Assembly: GCF_036014195.1 (NCBI RefSeq)
Contig: NZ_CP107918.1
Location: 6,386,001 to 6,450,000, forward strand
Length of the DNA: 64,000 bases
From: Streptomyces sp. NBC_00442
Lineage (GTDB): Bacteria > Actinomycetota > Actinomycetes > Streptomycetales > Streptomycetaceae
Reading direction: 5' to 3'
Part shown: piece by piece, positions 38,548-46,854 of the stretch
How the letters are laid out: each line of letters begins with the position of its first letter
Position numbering within the stretch: position 1 is the stretch's first letter
Position numbers and translations under genes: made by a program
The notes under the pieces: model-generated
The model's database searches: none
Told to the model about the DNA's origin: nothing
Seen by the model: the letters and a program-made list of their open reading frames with translations, nothing else

Positions 38548-38742
38548 GACGGAAGCCTGCCAGAACCGGTTACCACAAGGTAGGGGTTCGGCCGGTGCGG
38601 ATGCCGCGGCGGCGGACCGGCACACCGTCCGCGCGACGACCGGCACACGGACCGGTCTGCACCCGCACAGGATCAGCCCGTAGAGTGACGCCCGAGCACA
38701 AGAGGGCGGGACCGAACGGCAAGAGGGGCATGAGGGGGGCCG

Positions 38743-39936
38743 ATGACCACCGACGCACGGCCCCCGCACAGCGCCCCCCAACTGCCGCCCGCCGCACCGG
38801 AATCCGACCCGTCCGACCCGGCCGGCCCCCCGCCGTCGGACCCGGCGGTGCCCGCGCCCGCACGGGCCGCCGACCGGCTGCGTACCGCGCTCGACCTGAT
38901 GGACCCGGGCCCGGTCCTGCCGGACACTCCGCACATCCCGGACCTCCCGTACGTCCCGTTTGCGCCGGGCGCTGCGGATACCCCGGGCGCTCCGGGCACC
39001 CAGAACACCTCGCGCGTCCAGAACACCTCGGGCACCACCGGCATCCCGAACGCCCCCATACCGTCCACGGCTTCGGCGCCGCGCCCGCCCTCGATACCCC
39101 CGCAGCCGGCCGCGCCGCCGCGGCCCCTGCTCCCGCCGGAACCGCTGTCCGACGAGCCGGGCCCGCTGCGGCCGGTGCCCGCGCGGCGCCCCGGGCGGGT
39201 GGCCGCGGCCGCGATCTGCGTGGTGCTCGGCGTCGGGCTCATCGGCGGCGCGGCCGCGGGCACCTGGCTGGACGACGACTCCGAAGGGCCCGCAGCCCCC
39301 AGCAACTACACGGCCGCCCGCGACCTGTGGCACAGCGTGCCCGTCGACACCCTCTTCCCGCGCACCATCCGCGGCACCGGCGCGGGACCGGGCGGCGCCG
39401 ACCGCCAGTGGACCCGCATCGGGGTCGCCCCGGACGGCGACTGCGCCGGCGCGCTCGACGCCCTCCTCCTCAAGGTCATCACCCCGGTCGGCTGCGTCCG
39501 CATGCTGCGCGCCACCTACACCGACGCGACGGCCAGCAGCGTGACCACCGTCGGCCTGGTCTTCACCCGCGCCGACCCCGCCGCCATGACCGCCCTGGCG
39601 AACCGGTTCACCACCGAAAAGCTCGGCGACCGCACCGATCTGCTGCCGCGCCCCTACGCCGTCAAGGGCACCGAGGCCGCCGCGTTCGGCGACAAGCAGC
39701 GCGCGAGCTGGACGGTACGGGTCCTCACCGACGCCCCGGTGCTCGTCACCGCCGTCTCCGGCTTCGCCGACGGCCGCGCGGTGGCCACACCGCAGGCCGC
39801 CGAACAGGCCACGGCGAACGGCGCGAGCGGCCTCGCGGCCGAGGCGGGCCTGGGCCACGACGCCAAGGGCATCGCCGACAACGTGGAACGCGGCCTGCGC
39901 AAGAGGGTCGCCGCCGGCCCGGAGCACACACCATGA
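38743..39936 (+). CDS. Proline-rich single-pass membrane protein of unknown function
   Basis: 397 residues. Residues 1-150 are very rich in Pro, Ala and Ser, with a short direct repeat (NTSRVQNTSG region near 88-97). One membrane helix follows at about 152-175 ('AAAAICVVLGVGLIGGAAAGTWL'-like), then an extracellular domain of about 220 residues with two cysteines ('GDCAGALDAL' and 'VGCVRMLRAT'). ATG 38743 has GAGGGGGG just upstream, and a -10-like TAGAGT lies at 38681-38686. Its stop overlaps the subtilase start by four bases, so the two are coupled and probably work together. Confidence 0.82.
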   Translation: MTTDARPPHSAPQLPPAAPESDPSDPAGPPPSDPAVPAPARAADRLRTALDLMDPGPVLPDTPHIPDLPYVPFAPGAADTPGAPGTQNTSRVQNTSGTTGIPNAPIPSTASAPRPPSIPPQPAAPPRPLLPPEPLSDEPGPLRPVPARRPGRVAAAAICVVLGVGLIGGAAAGTWLDDDSEGPAAPSNYTAARDLWHSVPVDTLFPRTIRGTGAGPGGADRQWTRIGVAPDGDCAGALDALLLKVITPVGCVRMLRATYTDATASSVTTVGLVFTRADPAAMTALANRFTTEKLGDRTDLLPRPYAVKGTEAAAFGDKQRASWTVRVLTDAPVLVTAVSGFADGRAVATPQAAEQATANGASGLAAEAGLGHDAKGIADNVERGLRKRVAAGPEHTP

Positions 39937-41225
39937 ACGAACCCATGGACGGGGCCTCCATGTGCGGGCCCGCTACGGAGGGCACGCCTGCGTGCGGGGC
40001 ACCCGTGGTCCCGCCGCCCATGATCCGGCTGCTCCCCGCGCCGGGCGCCCGCCTGCGCCGCGTCGGCGCGCTCGGGGCCGTCGCCGCGCTCGGCCTGGTG
40101 CTCTGCGCGGGTCCGGCGCACGCCGACGGGATCCGCGACCGGCAGTGGGAGCTGGGCGCCATGCACACCCAGCAGGCGTGGCGTACGTCCCAGGGCCAGG
40201 GCATCACGGTGGCGGTCCTGGACACCGGCGTCGACGGCAGCCACCCCGACCTCGCGGGACAGGTCCTGCCGGGCAACGACCTCATCGGCTTCGGGGCCGG
40301 GCAGGGCAGCCGAGACTGGGCCCGGCACGGCACCGCCATGGCGGGCATCATCGCGGGCCACGGCCACGGCGAGGGAGACCGGGCGGGCGTGCTCGGCATC
40401 GCGCCGGAGGCCAAGATCCTCCCGGTCCGGGTCATCCTGGAGTCGACCGACCCGGCCCGCAAAGAGGCCCGCGAGACCAAGGGCGGCGCGCTCGCCGACG
40501 GCATCCGCTGGGCCGCCGACAACGGCGCCGACGTCATCAACCTCTCGCTCGGCGACGACAGCGCCTCCGCGCACCCCGAACCCGCCGAGGACGCCGCGAT
40601 CCAGTACGCGCTCGGCAAGGGCGCCGTCGTCGTGGCCTCCGCGGGCAACGGCGGCGACCAGGGCGACCACATCTCCTACCCGGCCGCCTACCCCGGCGTG
40701 ATCGCGGTGGCCGCCGTCGACAGGAACGGCACCCATGCCTCCTTCTCCACCCGACGCTGGTACGCCACCGTCAGCGCGCCCGGCGTGGACGTCGTCATAG
40801 CGGACCCGGACCGCAAGTACTACGAGGGCTGGGGCACCAGCGCCGCCTCCGCGTTCGTCTCCGGCGCCGTCGCCCTCGTACGCTCCGCGGATCCCGGCCT
40901 CAGCCCGGCGCAGATCAAGAAGCTCCTGGAGGACACCGCCCGGAGCGCCCCCGACGGCGGCCGGGACGACGCCCGTGGCTACGGCATGATCGACCCGGCC
41001 GCCGCGCTCACCGCCGCCGCCGCGCTGAAGCCGGCCGGGGTACACCCGGAGTCCGCCGCGCACGGCACGACGTACTTCGGCGGCGGGCCGGACGCTCCGG
41101 CCGCGCCCGACGACCCCTCGAACTGGCTGGCCCCGCTCTCCGCGGGCGGCGGCGTCCTGCTGCTCGTGACCGGTGTGGCGCTGTGGCGCTCCACCCGGGT
41201 CAAGACGCCGCGCGAGTGGCTGTGA
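39933..41225 (+). CDS. S8 serine protease, mycosin-like, membrane-anchored
   Basis: 430-residue subtilisin-family protease. After a signal segment (about residues 40-64, ending PAHA) the catalytic Asp97 ('ITVAVLDTGVDGSHPDL'), His132 ('ARHGTAMAGIIAG'), oxyanion Asn239 ('ASAGNGG') and Ser303 ('GTSAASAFVSG') are present, and a C-terminal helix ('AGGGVLLLVTGVALW') anchors it. This is the layout of MycP mycosins of type VII secretion. No ESX genes are nearby. ATG 39933 overlaps the upstream proline-rich gene, which may be its substrate or partner. Confidence 0.9.
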   Translation: MNEPMDGASMCGPATEGTPACGAPVVPPPMIRLLPAPGARLRRVGALGAVAALGLVLCAGPAHADGIRDRQWELGAMHTQQAWRTSQGQGITVAVLDTGVDGSHPDLAGQVLPGNDLIGFGAGQGSRDWARHGTAMAGIIAGHGHGEGDRAGVLGIAPEAKILPVRVILESTDPARKEARETKGGALADGIRWAADNGADVINLSLGDDSASAHPEPAEDAAIQYALGKGAVVVASAGNGGDQGDHISYPAAYPGVIAVAAVDRNGTHASFSTRRWYATVSAPGVDVVIADPDRKYYEGWGTSAASAFVSGAVALVRSADPGLSPAQIKKLLEDTARSAPDGGRDDARGYGMIDPAAALTAAAALKPAGVHPESAAHGTTYFGGGPDAPAAPDDPSNWLAPLSAGGGVLLLVTGVALWRSTRVKTPREWL

Positions 41226-41267
41226 GTCCGGCGCGGACGCCGTGACGGGCCGGCCGCCCCGCCCGGT

Positions 41268-41273
41268 TAGTCT
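41268..41273 (+). promoter_or_regulatory. -10 element giving a leaderless SseB-family transcript
   Basis: TAGTCT, 6 bases before the GTG start codon at 41280, with no Shine-Dalgarno. Transcription probably starts at the start codon. Confidence 0.45.
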
Positions 41274-41279
41274 CGTGAC

Positions 41280-42008
41280 GTGGCGCTCAAGAACATTCCG
41301 GATTCCGGCTTCTCCGACGACGACGGCACTGCCGCCCCCGAACTGACCGAGGCGCTGGCCGCCTGGGCCGAGGACAGATCTGCCGAGCCGCGGGTGCTCG
41401 CCGCCCTGCGCACGGCACGGCTGCTCGTGCCGGTCGTCGCCATGCTCGGCGAGAGCGAGATCGACGAGAACGGCCTCAAGCGCGAGAAGACCAGCGACAT
41501 GGCGGTGCCCACCCTGAAGGCGGGCGGGCGCACGGCGCTGCCCGCGTTCACCTCGATCGAGTCGCTCGCCCTGTGGGACCCGGCGGCCCGGCCGGTCGCC
41601 GTCCCGCTGCACCAGGCGCTCGCGGCGGCCGTGCACGAGAAGGCGGACACCGTGGTCATCGACCTGGCGGGGCCGGTCGCCTACGAGCTCAAGGGCGCCG
41701 CCCTGCTCGCCCTCGCGGAGGGCCGCAGCAGCACGGACCCGCTCCAGGACCCCGCGGTGCTCGGCGCGGTGCGTGCGGCGGTGGCCGCGGTTCCCTCGGT
41801 GCTGCGCGCCCATCTCGGCCCCGGCAGTGCGGACGGCACGCTCGCCCTGGTCGTCGCCGACGGCGCGGTCCCCGCCGACGCGGGCCGCGCGGTCGCCGAG
41901 CTGATCGCCGCCGACGAGACGCTGCGGGCCCGGCTCGTGCGCGGCCTCGACCTGGCCCTGCTGCCGTCCGTGGCCCCACAGCCGAACGAGCCGCTCTTCA
42001 CCCGCTGA
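41280..42008 (+). CDS. SseB-family protein
   Basis: 242-residue cytosolic protein resembling SseB N-terminal-domain proteins common in actinobacteria: 'ALAAWAEDRSAEPRVLAALRTARLLVPVVA' followed by 'MAVPTLKAGGRTALPAFTSIESLALWDP'. No catalytic residues are evident. Related Streptomyces proteins are often encoded just upstream of the infC operon. GTG 41280 has no Shine-Dalgarno but lies at the predicted transcription start. It converges with the DUF1844 gene. Confidence 0.83.
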   Translation: MALKNIPDSGFSDDDGTAAPELTEALAAWAEDRSAEPRVLAALRTARLLVPVVAMLGESEIDENGLKREKTSDMAVPTLKAGGRTALPAFTSIESLALWDPAARPVAVPLHQALAAAVHEKADTVVIDLAGPVAYELKGAALLALAEGRSSTDPLQDPAVLGAVRAAVAAVPSVLRAHLGPGSADGTLALVVADGAVPADAGRAVAELIAADETLRARLVRGLDLALLPSVAPQPNEPLFTR

Positions 42009-42054
42009 GGGGGAGGAGCGGCTCGTCCTGTTCGTACGGAAGGCGCGAAGGGGC

Positions 42055-42414
42055 TCAGCCGAAGACGGCGCCCGTGTACTTCTCGCCCGGACCCTGGCCC
42101 GGCGCGTCCGGCACGATCGACGCCTCGCGGAACGCCAGCTGGAGCGACTTGAGGCCGTCGCGCAGCGGGGCGGCGTGGAAGGACGAGATCTCGGTGGCCC
42201 CGGCGTCGAGCAGTCCGGCCAGGGCGTGCACCAGCTTGCGGGCCTCGTCGAGGTCCTTGTGCTCGTCGCCCTCCTCGGTCAGGCCGAGCTTCACGGCGGC
42301 GGCGCTCATCAGGTTCACGGCGACCGTCACGATCACCTCGACCGCCGGAACCTCCGCGATGTCGCGGGCCATGGTGTCGAAGTCGGCTGTGTCTTGGGGG
42401 GGCGTCTCACTCAT
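42055..42414 (-). CDS. DUF1844 protein
   Basis: 119-residue small acidic protein of the DUF1844 family: 'DIAEVPAVEVIVTVAVNLMSAAAVKLGL' and 'DLDEARKLVHALAGLLDAG' are characteristic. Function is unknown; it is widely conserved next to infC in Streptomyces and its relatives. ATG 42414 is preferred over the longer frame. On the leftward strand a TATCGT lies 6 bases before the start codon, suggesting a leaderless transcript. It is divergent from infC. Confidence 0.88.
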   Translation of the reverse strand: MSETPPQDTADFDTMARDIAEVPAVEVIVTVAVNLMSAAAVKLGLTEEGDEHKDLDEARKLVHALAGLLDAGATEISSFHAAPLRDGLKSLQLAFREASIVPDAPGQGPGEKYTGAVFG

Positions 42415-42462
42415 GCCCACACGATATGCGGTGTGCGGAGCCGCCTCCCGCCACGCGTCCGA

Positions 42463-42492
42463 TTGGCCCCTCCGTGCGGTTGCTGCTAACCT
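42463..42492 (+). promoter_or_regulatory. Candidate infC operon promoter
   Basis: TTGGCC (42463-42468), 18-base spacer and TAACCT (42487-42492). The predicted start near 42499 would leave an untranslated leader of about 290 bases before the infC start codon at 42791. Confidence 0.5.
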
Positions 42493-42504
42493 TGTGTAAC
42501 GACC

Positions 42505-42764
42505 GGCCGGGCACGTGTGCCCGGCCCACAAGTGGAGGCTCCGATCTCCCACCCGACCACCCTCAGGGGAGGCGGGTCATCCGGTCAGGTGGCCCCCATC
42601 GTTCCGTACGGACGATGGAGCCGCCCGATGTGCGCCCCGCGGTGGACCCGCGGCGTGTGTTCCGGTTTCTTTGGAGCCCCGCCTGTGTCCGTCCCGGGGC
42701 ATTTTTTGTGCCTCGTGGTGGTTGGTCACGTCACTAGAGACATACGCGGCTGTCTGCCAGACAG
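42505..42764 (+). promoter_or_regulatory. Structured infC leader with an attenuator
   Basis: Three hairpins lie in this gene-free leader. The first is GGCCGGGCAC/GTGCCCGGCC (42505-42514 and 42517-42526). The second is a 6-bp stem GCCCCG/CGGGGC (42676-42681 and 42695-42700) followed directly by ATTTTTT (42701-42707), the only long T run noticed in the window, i.e. an intrinsic terminator ahead of infC. The third is CTGTCTG/CAGACAG (42750-42756 and 42758-42764), 16 bases before the ribosome binding site. Transcription attenuation of infC-rpmI-rplT is the natural reading. Confidence 0.6.
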
Positions 42765-42790
42765 TCGTGTGGTGCTACTGAGGAGGATCC

Positions 42791-43459
42791 ATCAGCGCCG
42801 AGCCCCGCATCAACGACCGGATTCGCGTTCCCGAGGTCCGACTTGTCGGCCCCAGCGGCGAGCAGGTCGGAATTGTTCCGCTTGCCAAGGCCCTGGAGCT
42901 CGCCCAGGAGTACGACCTCGACCTGGTCGAGGTCGCGGCGACCGCCCGTCCGCCCGTGTGCAAGCTCATGGACTACGGGAAGTTCAAGTACGAGTCGGCC
43001 ATGAAGGCCCGTGAGGCGCGCAAGAACCAGGCGCACACGGTCATCAAGGAGATGAAGCTCCGGCCGAAGATCGACCCGCACGACTATGACACCAAGAAGG
43101 GTCACGTCGTCCGGTTCCTCAAGCAGGGCGACAAGGTCAAGATCACGATCATGTTCCGTGGTCGTGAGCAGTCCAGGCCGGAGCTCGGCTACCGACTGCT
43201 CCAGCGCCTCGCTTCGGACGTGGAGGAGCTCGGCTTCGTCGAGTCCAGCCCGAAGCAGGACGGCCGAAACATGATCATGGTTCTCGGTCCGCACAAGAAG
43301 AAGACCGAGGCGATGGCCGAAGCCCGCGAGGCCCAGGCGGCCCGCAAGGCGGAACGCCAGGGTCAGTCCGCCCAGGCCGAGGAGTCCGTCGAGGACGAAT
43401 CTGCCGCCGAGGCGCCCGCCGCCGAGGCAGTGGCCGAGGAACACCCCGCCGAGGCCTGA
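42791..43459 (+). CDS. infC: Translation initiation factor IF-3, ATC start codon
   Basis: Binds the 30S subunit, keeps it apart from 50S and proofreads start codons. Reading from ATC 42791 gives '[20 protein letters not shown]', exactly where IF-3 homology begins, with AGGAGG (42781-42786) four bases upstream and no ATG, GTG or TTG in position; the first ATG (42968) is inside the conserved core. Rare AUU/AUC starts allow IF-3 to repress its own translation. The 222 residues include both IF-3 domains and a long Glu/Ala-rich tail common in Streptomyces. Confidence 0.93.
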   Translation: MSAEPRINDRIRVPEVRLVGPSGEQVGIVPLAKALELAQEYDLDLVEVAATARPPVCKLMDYGKFKYESAMKAREARKNQAHTVIKEMKLRPKIDPHDYDTKKGHVVRFLKQGDKVKITIMFRGREQSRPELGYRLLQRLASDVEELGFVESSPKQDGRNMIMVLGPHKKKTEAMAEAREAQAARKAERQGQSAQAEESVEDESAAEAPAAEAVAEEHPAEA

Positions 43460-43500
43460 TTCCGGGACAGCCCGTTCCGGAAATCAACCGACACGAATGA

Positions 43501-43537
43501 CGCTCCCGAGCGCCGGTCCCCGGACCGGCTGGGAGCG
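43501..43537 (+). promoter_or_regulatory. Hairpin between infC and rpmI
   Basis: Outer stem CGCTCCC/GGGAGCG (43501-43507 and 43531-43537) and inner stem CCGGTCC/GGACCGG (43513-43519 and 43522-43528), just before the rpmI ribosome site. In other bacteria ribosomal protein L20 binds RNA in this part of the operon; here it could be such a site or a processing hairpin. Confidence 0.45.
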
Positions 43538-43562
43538 CCACTGACGAGGAGATAACGGCGCT

Positions 43563-43757
43563 ATGCCGAAGAACAAGTCGCACAGCGGTGCCAGCAAGCG
43601 CTTCAAGATCACCGGCTCCGGCAAGGTGCTCCGTGAGCGTGCCGGCAAGCGCCACCTGCTCGAGCACAAGTCGTCCAAGAAGACCCGCTCGCTGACGGGC
43701 ACGGTCGTTCTGGCTCCGGCCGACGCCAAGAAGGTCAAGAAGCTTCTCGGCAAGTGA
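43563..43757 (+). CDS. rpmI: 50S ribosomal protein L35
   Basis: 64-residue basic ribosomal protein of the large subunit. The sequence '[21 protein letters not shown]' is the family signature, followed by the Lys/Arg-rich core '[19 protein letters not shown]'. ATG 43563 is preceded by GACGAGGAG. It is the middle gene of infC-rpmI-rplT, with hairpins in both flanking gaps (43501-43537 and 43756-43793). Confidence 0.97.
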   Translation: MPKNKSHSGASKRFKITGSGKVLRERAGKRHLLEHKSSKKTRSLTGTVVLAPADAKKVKKLLGK

Positions 43758-43793
43758 CGTTCCTCCGCCTCCGCTCGCCGGAGGCGGAACGTC
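43756..43793 (+). promoter_or_regulatory. Hairpin between rpmI and rplT
   Basis: GACGTTCC plus GCCTCCG (43756-43763 and 43767-43773) pair with CGGAGGCGGAACGTC (43779-43793), leaving a three-base bulge. The stem starts at the rpmI stop codon. It may slow polymerase or mark an RNA processing point. Confidence 0.4.
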
Positions 43794-43861
43794 GAGACCG
43801 GGACCTATTCGATTTCGGGCCGTGTGAGTCCAACCACGGCCCCGCTACAAGGAGTTAACAA

Positions 43862-44245
43862 GTGGCACGCGTCAAGCGGGCAGTCAACGCCCACAAGAAG
43901 CGCCGGGCAATTCTCGAGGCGGCCTCCGGCTACCGTGGTCAGCGTTCGCGCCTGTACCGCAAGGCCAAGGAGCAGGTCACCCACTCGCTGGTCTACAACT
44001 ACAACGACCGCAAGAAGCGCAAGGGCGACTTCCGTCAGCTGTGGATCCAGCGCATCAACGCCGCTGCCCGCCAGAACGGCATGACGTACAACCGCCTCAT
44101 CCAGGGTCTGAAGGCCGCCAACATCGAGGTGGACCGCAAGATCCTGGCCGAGCTCGCGGTCAACGACGCCAACGCGTTCGCCGCGCTCGTCGAGGTGGCC
44201 CAGAAGGCCCTCCCGAGCGACGTCAACGCCCCGAAGGCCGCGTAA
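43862..44245 (+). CDS. rplT: 50S ribosomal protein L20
   Basis: 127-residue ribosomal protein needed early in 50S assembly. The start '[39 protein letters not shown]' region (quoted in part) and '[21 protein letters not shown]' are diagnostic. GTG 43862 has AAGGAG at good spacing. In several bacteria L20 represses its own operon by binding the mRNA, which would fit the hairpins upstream. A perfect 15-bp terminator follows. Confidence 0.97.
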   Translation: MARVKRAVNAHKKRRAILEAASGYRGQRSRLYRKAKEQVTHSLVYNYNDRKKRKGDFRQLWIQRINAAARQNGMTYNRLIQGLKAANIEVDRKILAELAVNDANAFAALVEVAQKALPSDVNAPKAA

Positions 44246-44270
44246 GCGCCTGGCGGCTTGCCGAGCCGGA

Positions 44271-44303
44271 CCGGACCCGCAGGCCGATGGCCTGCGGGTC
44301 CGG
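44271..44303 (+). terminator. Terminator of the infC-rpmI-rplT operon
   Basis: Perfect 15-bp stem (44271-44285 and 44289-44303) with a GAT loop, 25 bases after the rplT stop. Confidence 0.85.
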
Positions 44304-44321
44304 GTGCGTTGCGGAAGCTTT

Positions 44322-44746
44322 CCCGGGGGCGCTGTGCCCCCGATCCCCCGCCCCGGGGGCTGTGCCCCGAACCCCCGCCACCGCGGGCTGCCGACGGGGA
44401 GCGGTGACCGCCCCGGTCCCGGTCCCGGCCCGGCCTCGTCTGGGGACGGCCTCACCAGGTCCTGGCTTTCGGAGCGCGTGCCCCGGCCCGCCCTTCCGGG
44501 ACTGTGCCCCAAGGTCCGGGCTCTGGGGGCTGCGGCCTCAAGGTCCCGCCTCCGGGGCCGTGGCCTCAAGCCCCGGTCCCGGCTCCGGGGGCTGTGCCTC
44601 AAGGTCCCGCCTCCGGGGGCTGCGACCCGGCCCCGCCTCTGGGGGGGGAGGCCTCAAGGTCCGGGCTCTGGGGGCTGCGGCCTCAAAGCCCCGCCTCCGG
44701 GGGCTGTGCCCCAAGGTCCCGGCTCCGGGGGCTGCGCCCCGGACCC
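44322..44746 (+). repeat. Imperfect tandem repeat array, unit about 28 bases
   Basis: This gene-free stretch holds two CCCGGGGGC(GC)TGTGCCCC units (44322-44379) and, from 44493 to 44746, nine consecutive degenerate units. The nine begin at about 44493, 44521, 44550, 44583, 44611, 44637, 44666, 44695 and 44723. The consensus is close to CTCCGGGGGCTGTGCCTCAA plus GGTCCCG. The 44380-44492 spacer shows nothing recognisable. Units can fold as GGGGGC/GCCCC hairpins. Similar CCGGGGGC elements are scattered in Streptomyces, but an array of this length between rplT and the methyltransferase gene is unusual. Confidence 0.75.
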
Positions 44747-44774
44747 ACTCCCTTCGTAGAGAGAGCGCGTGTAC

Positions 44775-45629
44775 ATGCCCACCCCCGAGCTGATCTCCCC
44801 GCGTTCCCCTCGCGTCGCCGCCGCCCGTCGGCTTGCCCGGCGTAATTTCCGGGGGAAGGAGCGCCGGTTCATCGCCGAGGGGCCGCAGGCCGTGCGGGAG
44901 GCCGTCGAGCATCGCAGGGACGGCGCGCCCACCCTGATCGAGCTGTTCACGACCGTCGAGGCCGCCGAGCGCTACACCGACATCGTGGGCGCCGCCCTCG
45001 ACGCGGGGGTCCGCGTCCACTACGCGGACGACGAGGTGCTCGCCGAGGTCTCCCAGACCGTCACCCCGCAGGGCCTGGTCGGCGTCTGCCGTTTCCTGGA
45101 CTCGCCGTTCGAGGAGATCCTCGACGCGAAGCCCAAGCTGGTCGCCGTGCTCGCGCACGTCCGCGACCCCGGGAACGCCGGCACCGTCCTGCGCTGCGCG
45201 GACGCCGCCGGCGCCGACGCGGTCGTCCTCACCGACGCCTCCGTGGACCTCTACAACCCCAAGTCCGTGCGCGCGTCGGTCGGTTCGCTCTTCCACCTGC
45301 CGGTCGCGGTCGGCGTCCCCGTCGAGCAGGCCGTCCAGGGCCTGCGGGACGCGGGCGTACGCATCCTGGCCGCCGACGGAGCGGGCGAGGACGACCTCGA
45401 CGCCGAGCTGGACGCCGGGACCATGGGCGGACCCACCGCGTGGATCTTCGGCAACGAGGCCTGGGGCCTGCCCGAGGAGACCCGCGCGCTCGCGGACGCC
45501 GTGGTGCGCGTGCCGATCCACGGCAAGGCCGAAAGCCTCAACCTCGCGACCGCCGCCGCCGTCTGCCTCTACGCATCCGCCCGTGCGCAGCGTGCTGCCA
45601 CAGGGTGCCGCTCCGTGACCTCCTACTAG
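44775..45629 (+). CDS. TrmH/SpoU-family 23S rRNA methyltransferase
   Basis: 284-residue SPOUT-class RNA 2'-O-methyltransferase. An N-terminal substrate-binding domain ('SPRVAAARRLARRNFRGKERRFIAEGPQAVREAV', quoted as marker) precedes the knot domain with 'RDPGNAGTVLRCADAAGADAVVL', 'AWIFGNEAWGLPEE' and 'VPIHGKAESLNLATAAAVCLYA'. ATG 44775 is chosen; GTG 44769 is two codons upstream. AGAGAGAG precedes both. In Streptomyces this gene regularly follows rplT. Target nucleotide cannot be read from sequence. Confidence 0.9.
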   Translation: MPTPELISPRSPRVAAARRLARRNFRGKERRFIAEGPQAVREAVEHRRDGAPTLIELFTTVEAAERYTDIVGAALDAGVRVHYADDEVLAEVSQTVTPQGLVGVCRFLDSPFEEILDAKPKLVAVLAHVRDPGNAGTVLRCADAAGADAVVLTDASVDLYNPKSVRASVGSLFHLPVAVGVPVEQAVQGLRDAGVRILAADGAGEDDLDAELDAGTMGGPTAWIFGNEAWGLPEETRALADAVVRVPIHGKAESLNLATAAAVCLYASARAQRAATGCRSVTSY

Positions 45630-45683
45630 TAGTGTTGCGGGCCCGGGGGCCCACTCAGCGCTTCGGAGAGGCGGGATAGGGGG

Positions 45684-46808
45684 ATGGCTGTCGGCATGAG
45701 CAGCATCGGCAACAGCACCGCGCTGTGTCCGCCCGGCCGTCCTGACGTCCTCGGCTTCGACCCCGACGACCTGCCCGACGGCATCGTCGTCGCGGACGAC
45801 AAGGGCCAGGTGATCTGCTTCAACGCCGCAGCCGTCAGAATCACGGCGGTCGCGAAGCACGAGGCACTCGGCTTCCCCCTGGAGCGCGCGCTGCCCCTGG
45901 AAGACCTCAAGGGCCGCCGCTGGTGGCAGCTCACCGACCCGTACGGCGGCCTCGCCATCCGGGTCGGCCAGCCCGAACGCAATCTGCTGCTCCCCGGCGG
46001 CCGCGAAGTCCTGGTCTCCGCGCGCTACGTGCGCGAACACCCGAAGGGGCCCGTGCGACGGGTCGTGGTCAGCCTGCGCTCCACCGAGGCCCGGCGGCGC
46101 ACCGAACGCTCGCACGCCGAGCTGATCGCCACCGTCGCCCACGAGCTGCGCTCCCCGCTGACCTCCGTCAAGGGCTTCACCGCGACGCTGCTCGCCAAGT
46201 GGGAGCGGTTCACGGACGATCAGAAGCGCCTCATGCTGGAGACCGTCGACGCCGACGCCAACCGCGTCACCCGGCTCATCGCCGAGCTCCTCGACATCTC
46301 CCGCATCGACTCCGGCCGCCTCGAAGTGCGCCGCCAGCCCGTCGACGTCCCCGCCGCCGTCGGCCGTCACCTCCAGGCGCACGTCGCATCGGGACAGGCC
46401 CCGGACCGCTTCCTCGTCCGCGTCCAGCGCCCGCTGCCCGATCTGTGGGCCGATCCCGACAAGATCGACCAGGTGCTCGGCAACCTGCTGGAAAACGCGG
46501 TGCGCCACGGCGAGGGAACCGTCACCATTGAGGTGGCACCAGCGCCCGTCCGCATCGACGAGCACGACGAGAAGGGAACGGCGGTCACCGTGAGCGACGA
46601 AGGCCCCGGCATCCCCGAGGAGTCGATGGGCCGTGTCTTCACCCGCTTCTGGCGGGGGAGCAAGCGCGGCGGGACGGGCCTCGGCCTGTACATCGTCAAG
46701 GGCATCGTCGAGGCGCACGGCGGCACCATCACGGTCGGCCGGGGGCCGGGCGGTGGCGCACAGTTCCGATTTATCCTGCCCGTCGGCGCTCCGGCGTATC
46801 TCCAGTAG
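45684..46808 (+). CDS. PAS-domain sensor histidine kinase, soluble
   Basis: 374 residues without membrane helices: an N-terminal PAS domain (about 28-130, 'LPDGIVVADDKGQVICFNAAAVRI'), a HisKA dimerisation helix with the phospho-acceptor His153 ('TVAHELRSPLTSVKGF') and a HATPase domain with the N box 'QVLGNLLENAVRHG', 'DEGPGIPEE' and 'GTGLGLYIVKGIVEAHGG'. It should autophosphorylate in response to a cytosolic cue. No response regulator gene is adjacent, so it is an orphan kinase. ATG 45684 follows a -10-like TAGTGT (45630-45635). Confidence 0.92.
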   Translation: MAVGMSSIGNSTALCPPGRPDVLGFDPDDLPDGIVVADDKGQVICFNAAAVRITAVAKHEALGFPLERALPLEDLKGRRWWQLTDPYGGLAIRVGQPERNLLLPGGREVLVSARYVREHPKGPVRRVVVSLRSTEARRRTERSHAELIATVAHELRSPLTSVKGFTATLLAKWERFTDDQKRLMLETVDADANRVTRLIAELLDISRIDSGRLEVRRQPVDVPAAVGRHLQAHVASGQAPDRFLVRVQRPLPDLWADPDKIDQVLGNLLENAVRHGEGTVTIEVAPAPVRIDEHDEKGTAVTVSDEGPGIPEESMGRVFTRFWRGSKRGGTGLGLYIVKGIVEAHGGTITVGRGPGGGAQFRFILPVGAPAYLQ

Positions 46809-46854
46809 ATCGCCCCGAGCCGCCCACGGGCGCATGCGCATTCCATCACCCCGT

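Noticed and set aside
39933..41225. Assignment of the subtilase to a type VII secretion locus
   Set aside because: No EccB/C/D/E or WXG100 genes occur in the window, so only a mycosin-like architecture is claimed.
42956..43459. infC starting at the first in-frame ATG or GTG near 42956-42968
   Set aside because: This would delete the conserved IF-3 N-terminus; ATC 42791 with AGGAGG gives the full family sequence.
44246..44774. CRISPR array in the repeats after rplT
   Set aside because: Units are contiguous and degenerate with no unique spacers of constant size, and no cas genes are present.
44538..46841. 767-codon leftward frame opposite the methyltransferase and histidine kinase
   Set aside because: Antisense to two well-supported genes and low in complexity.
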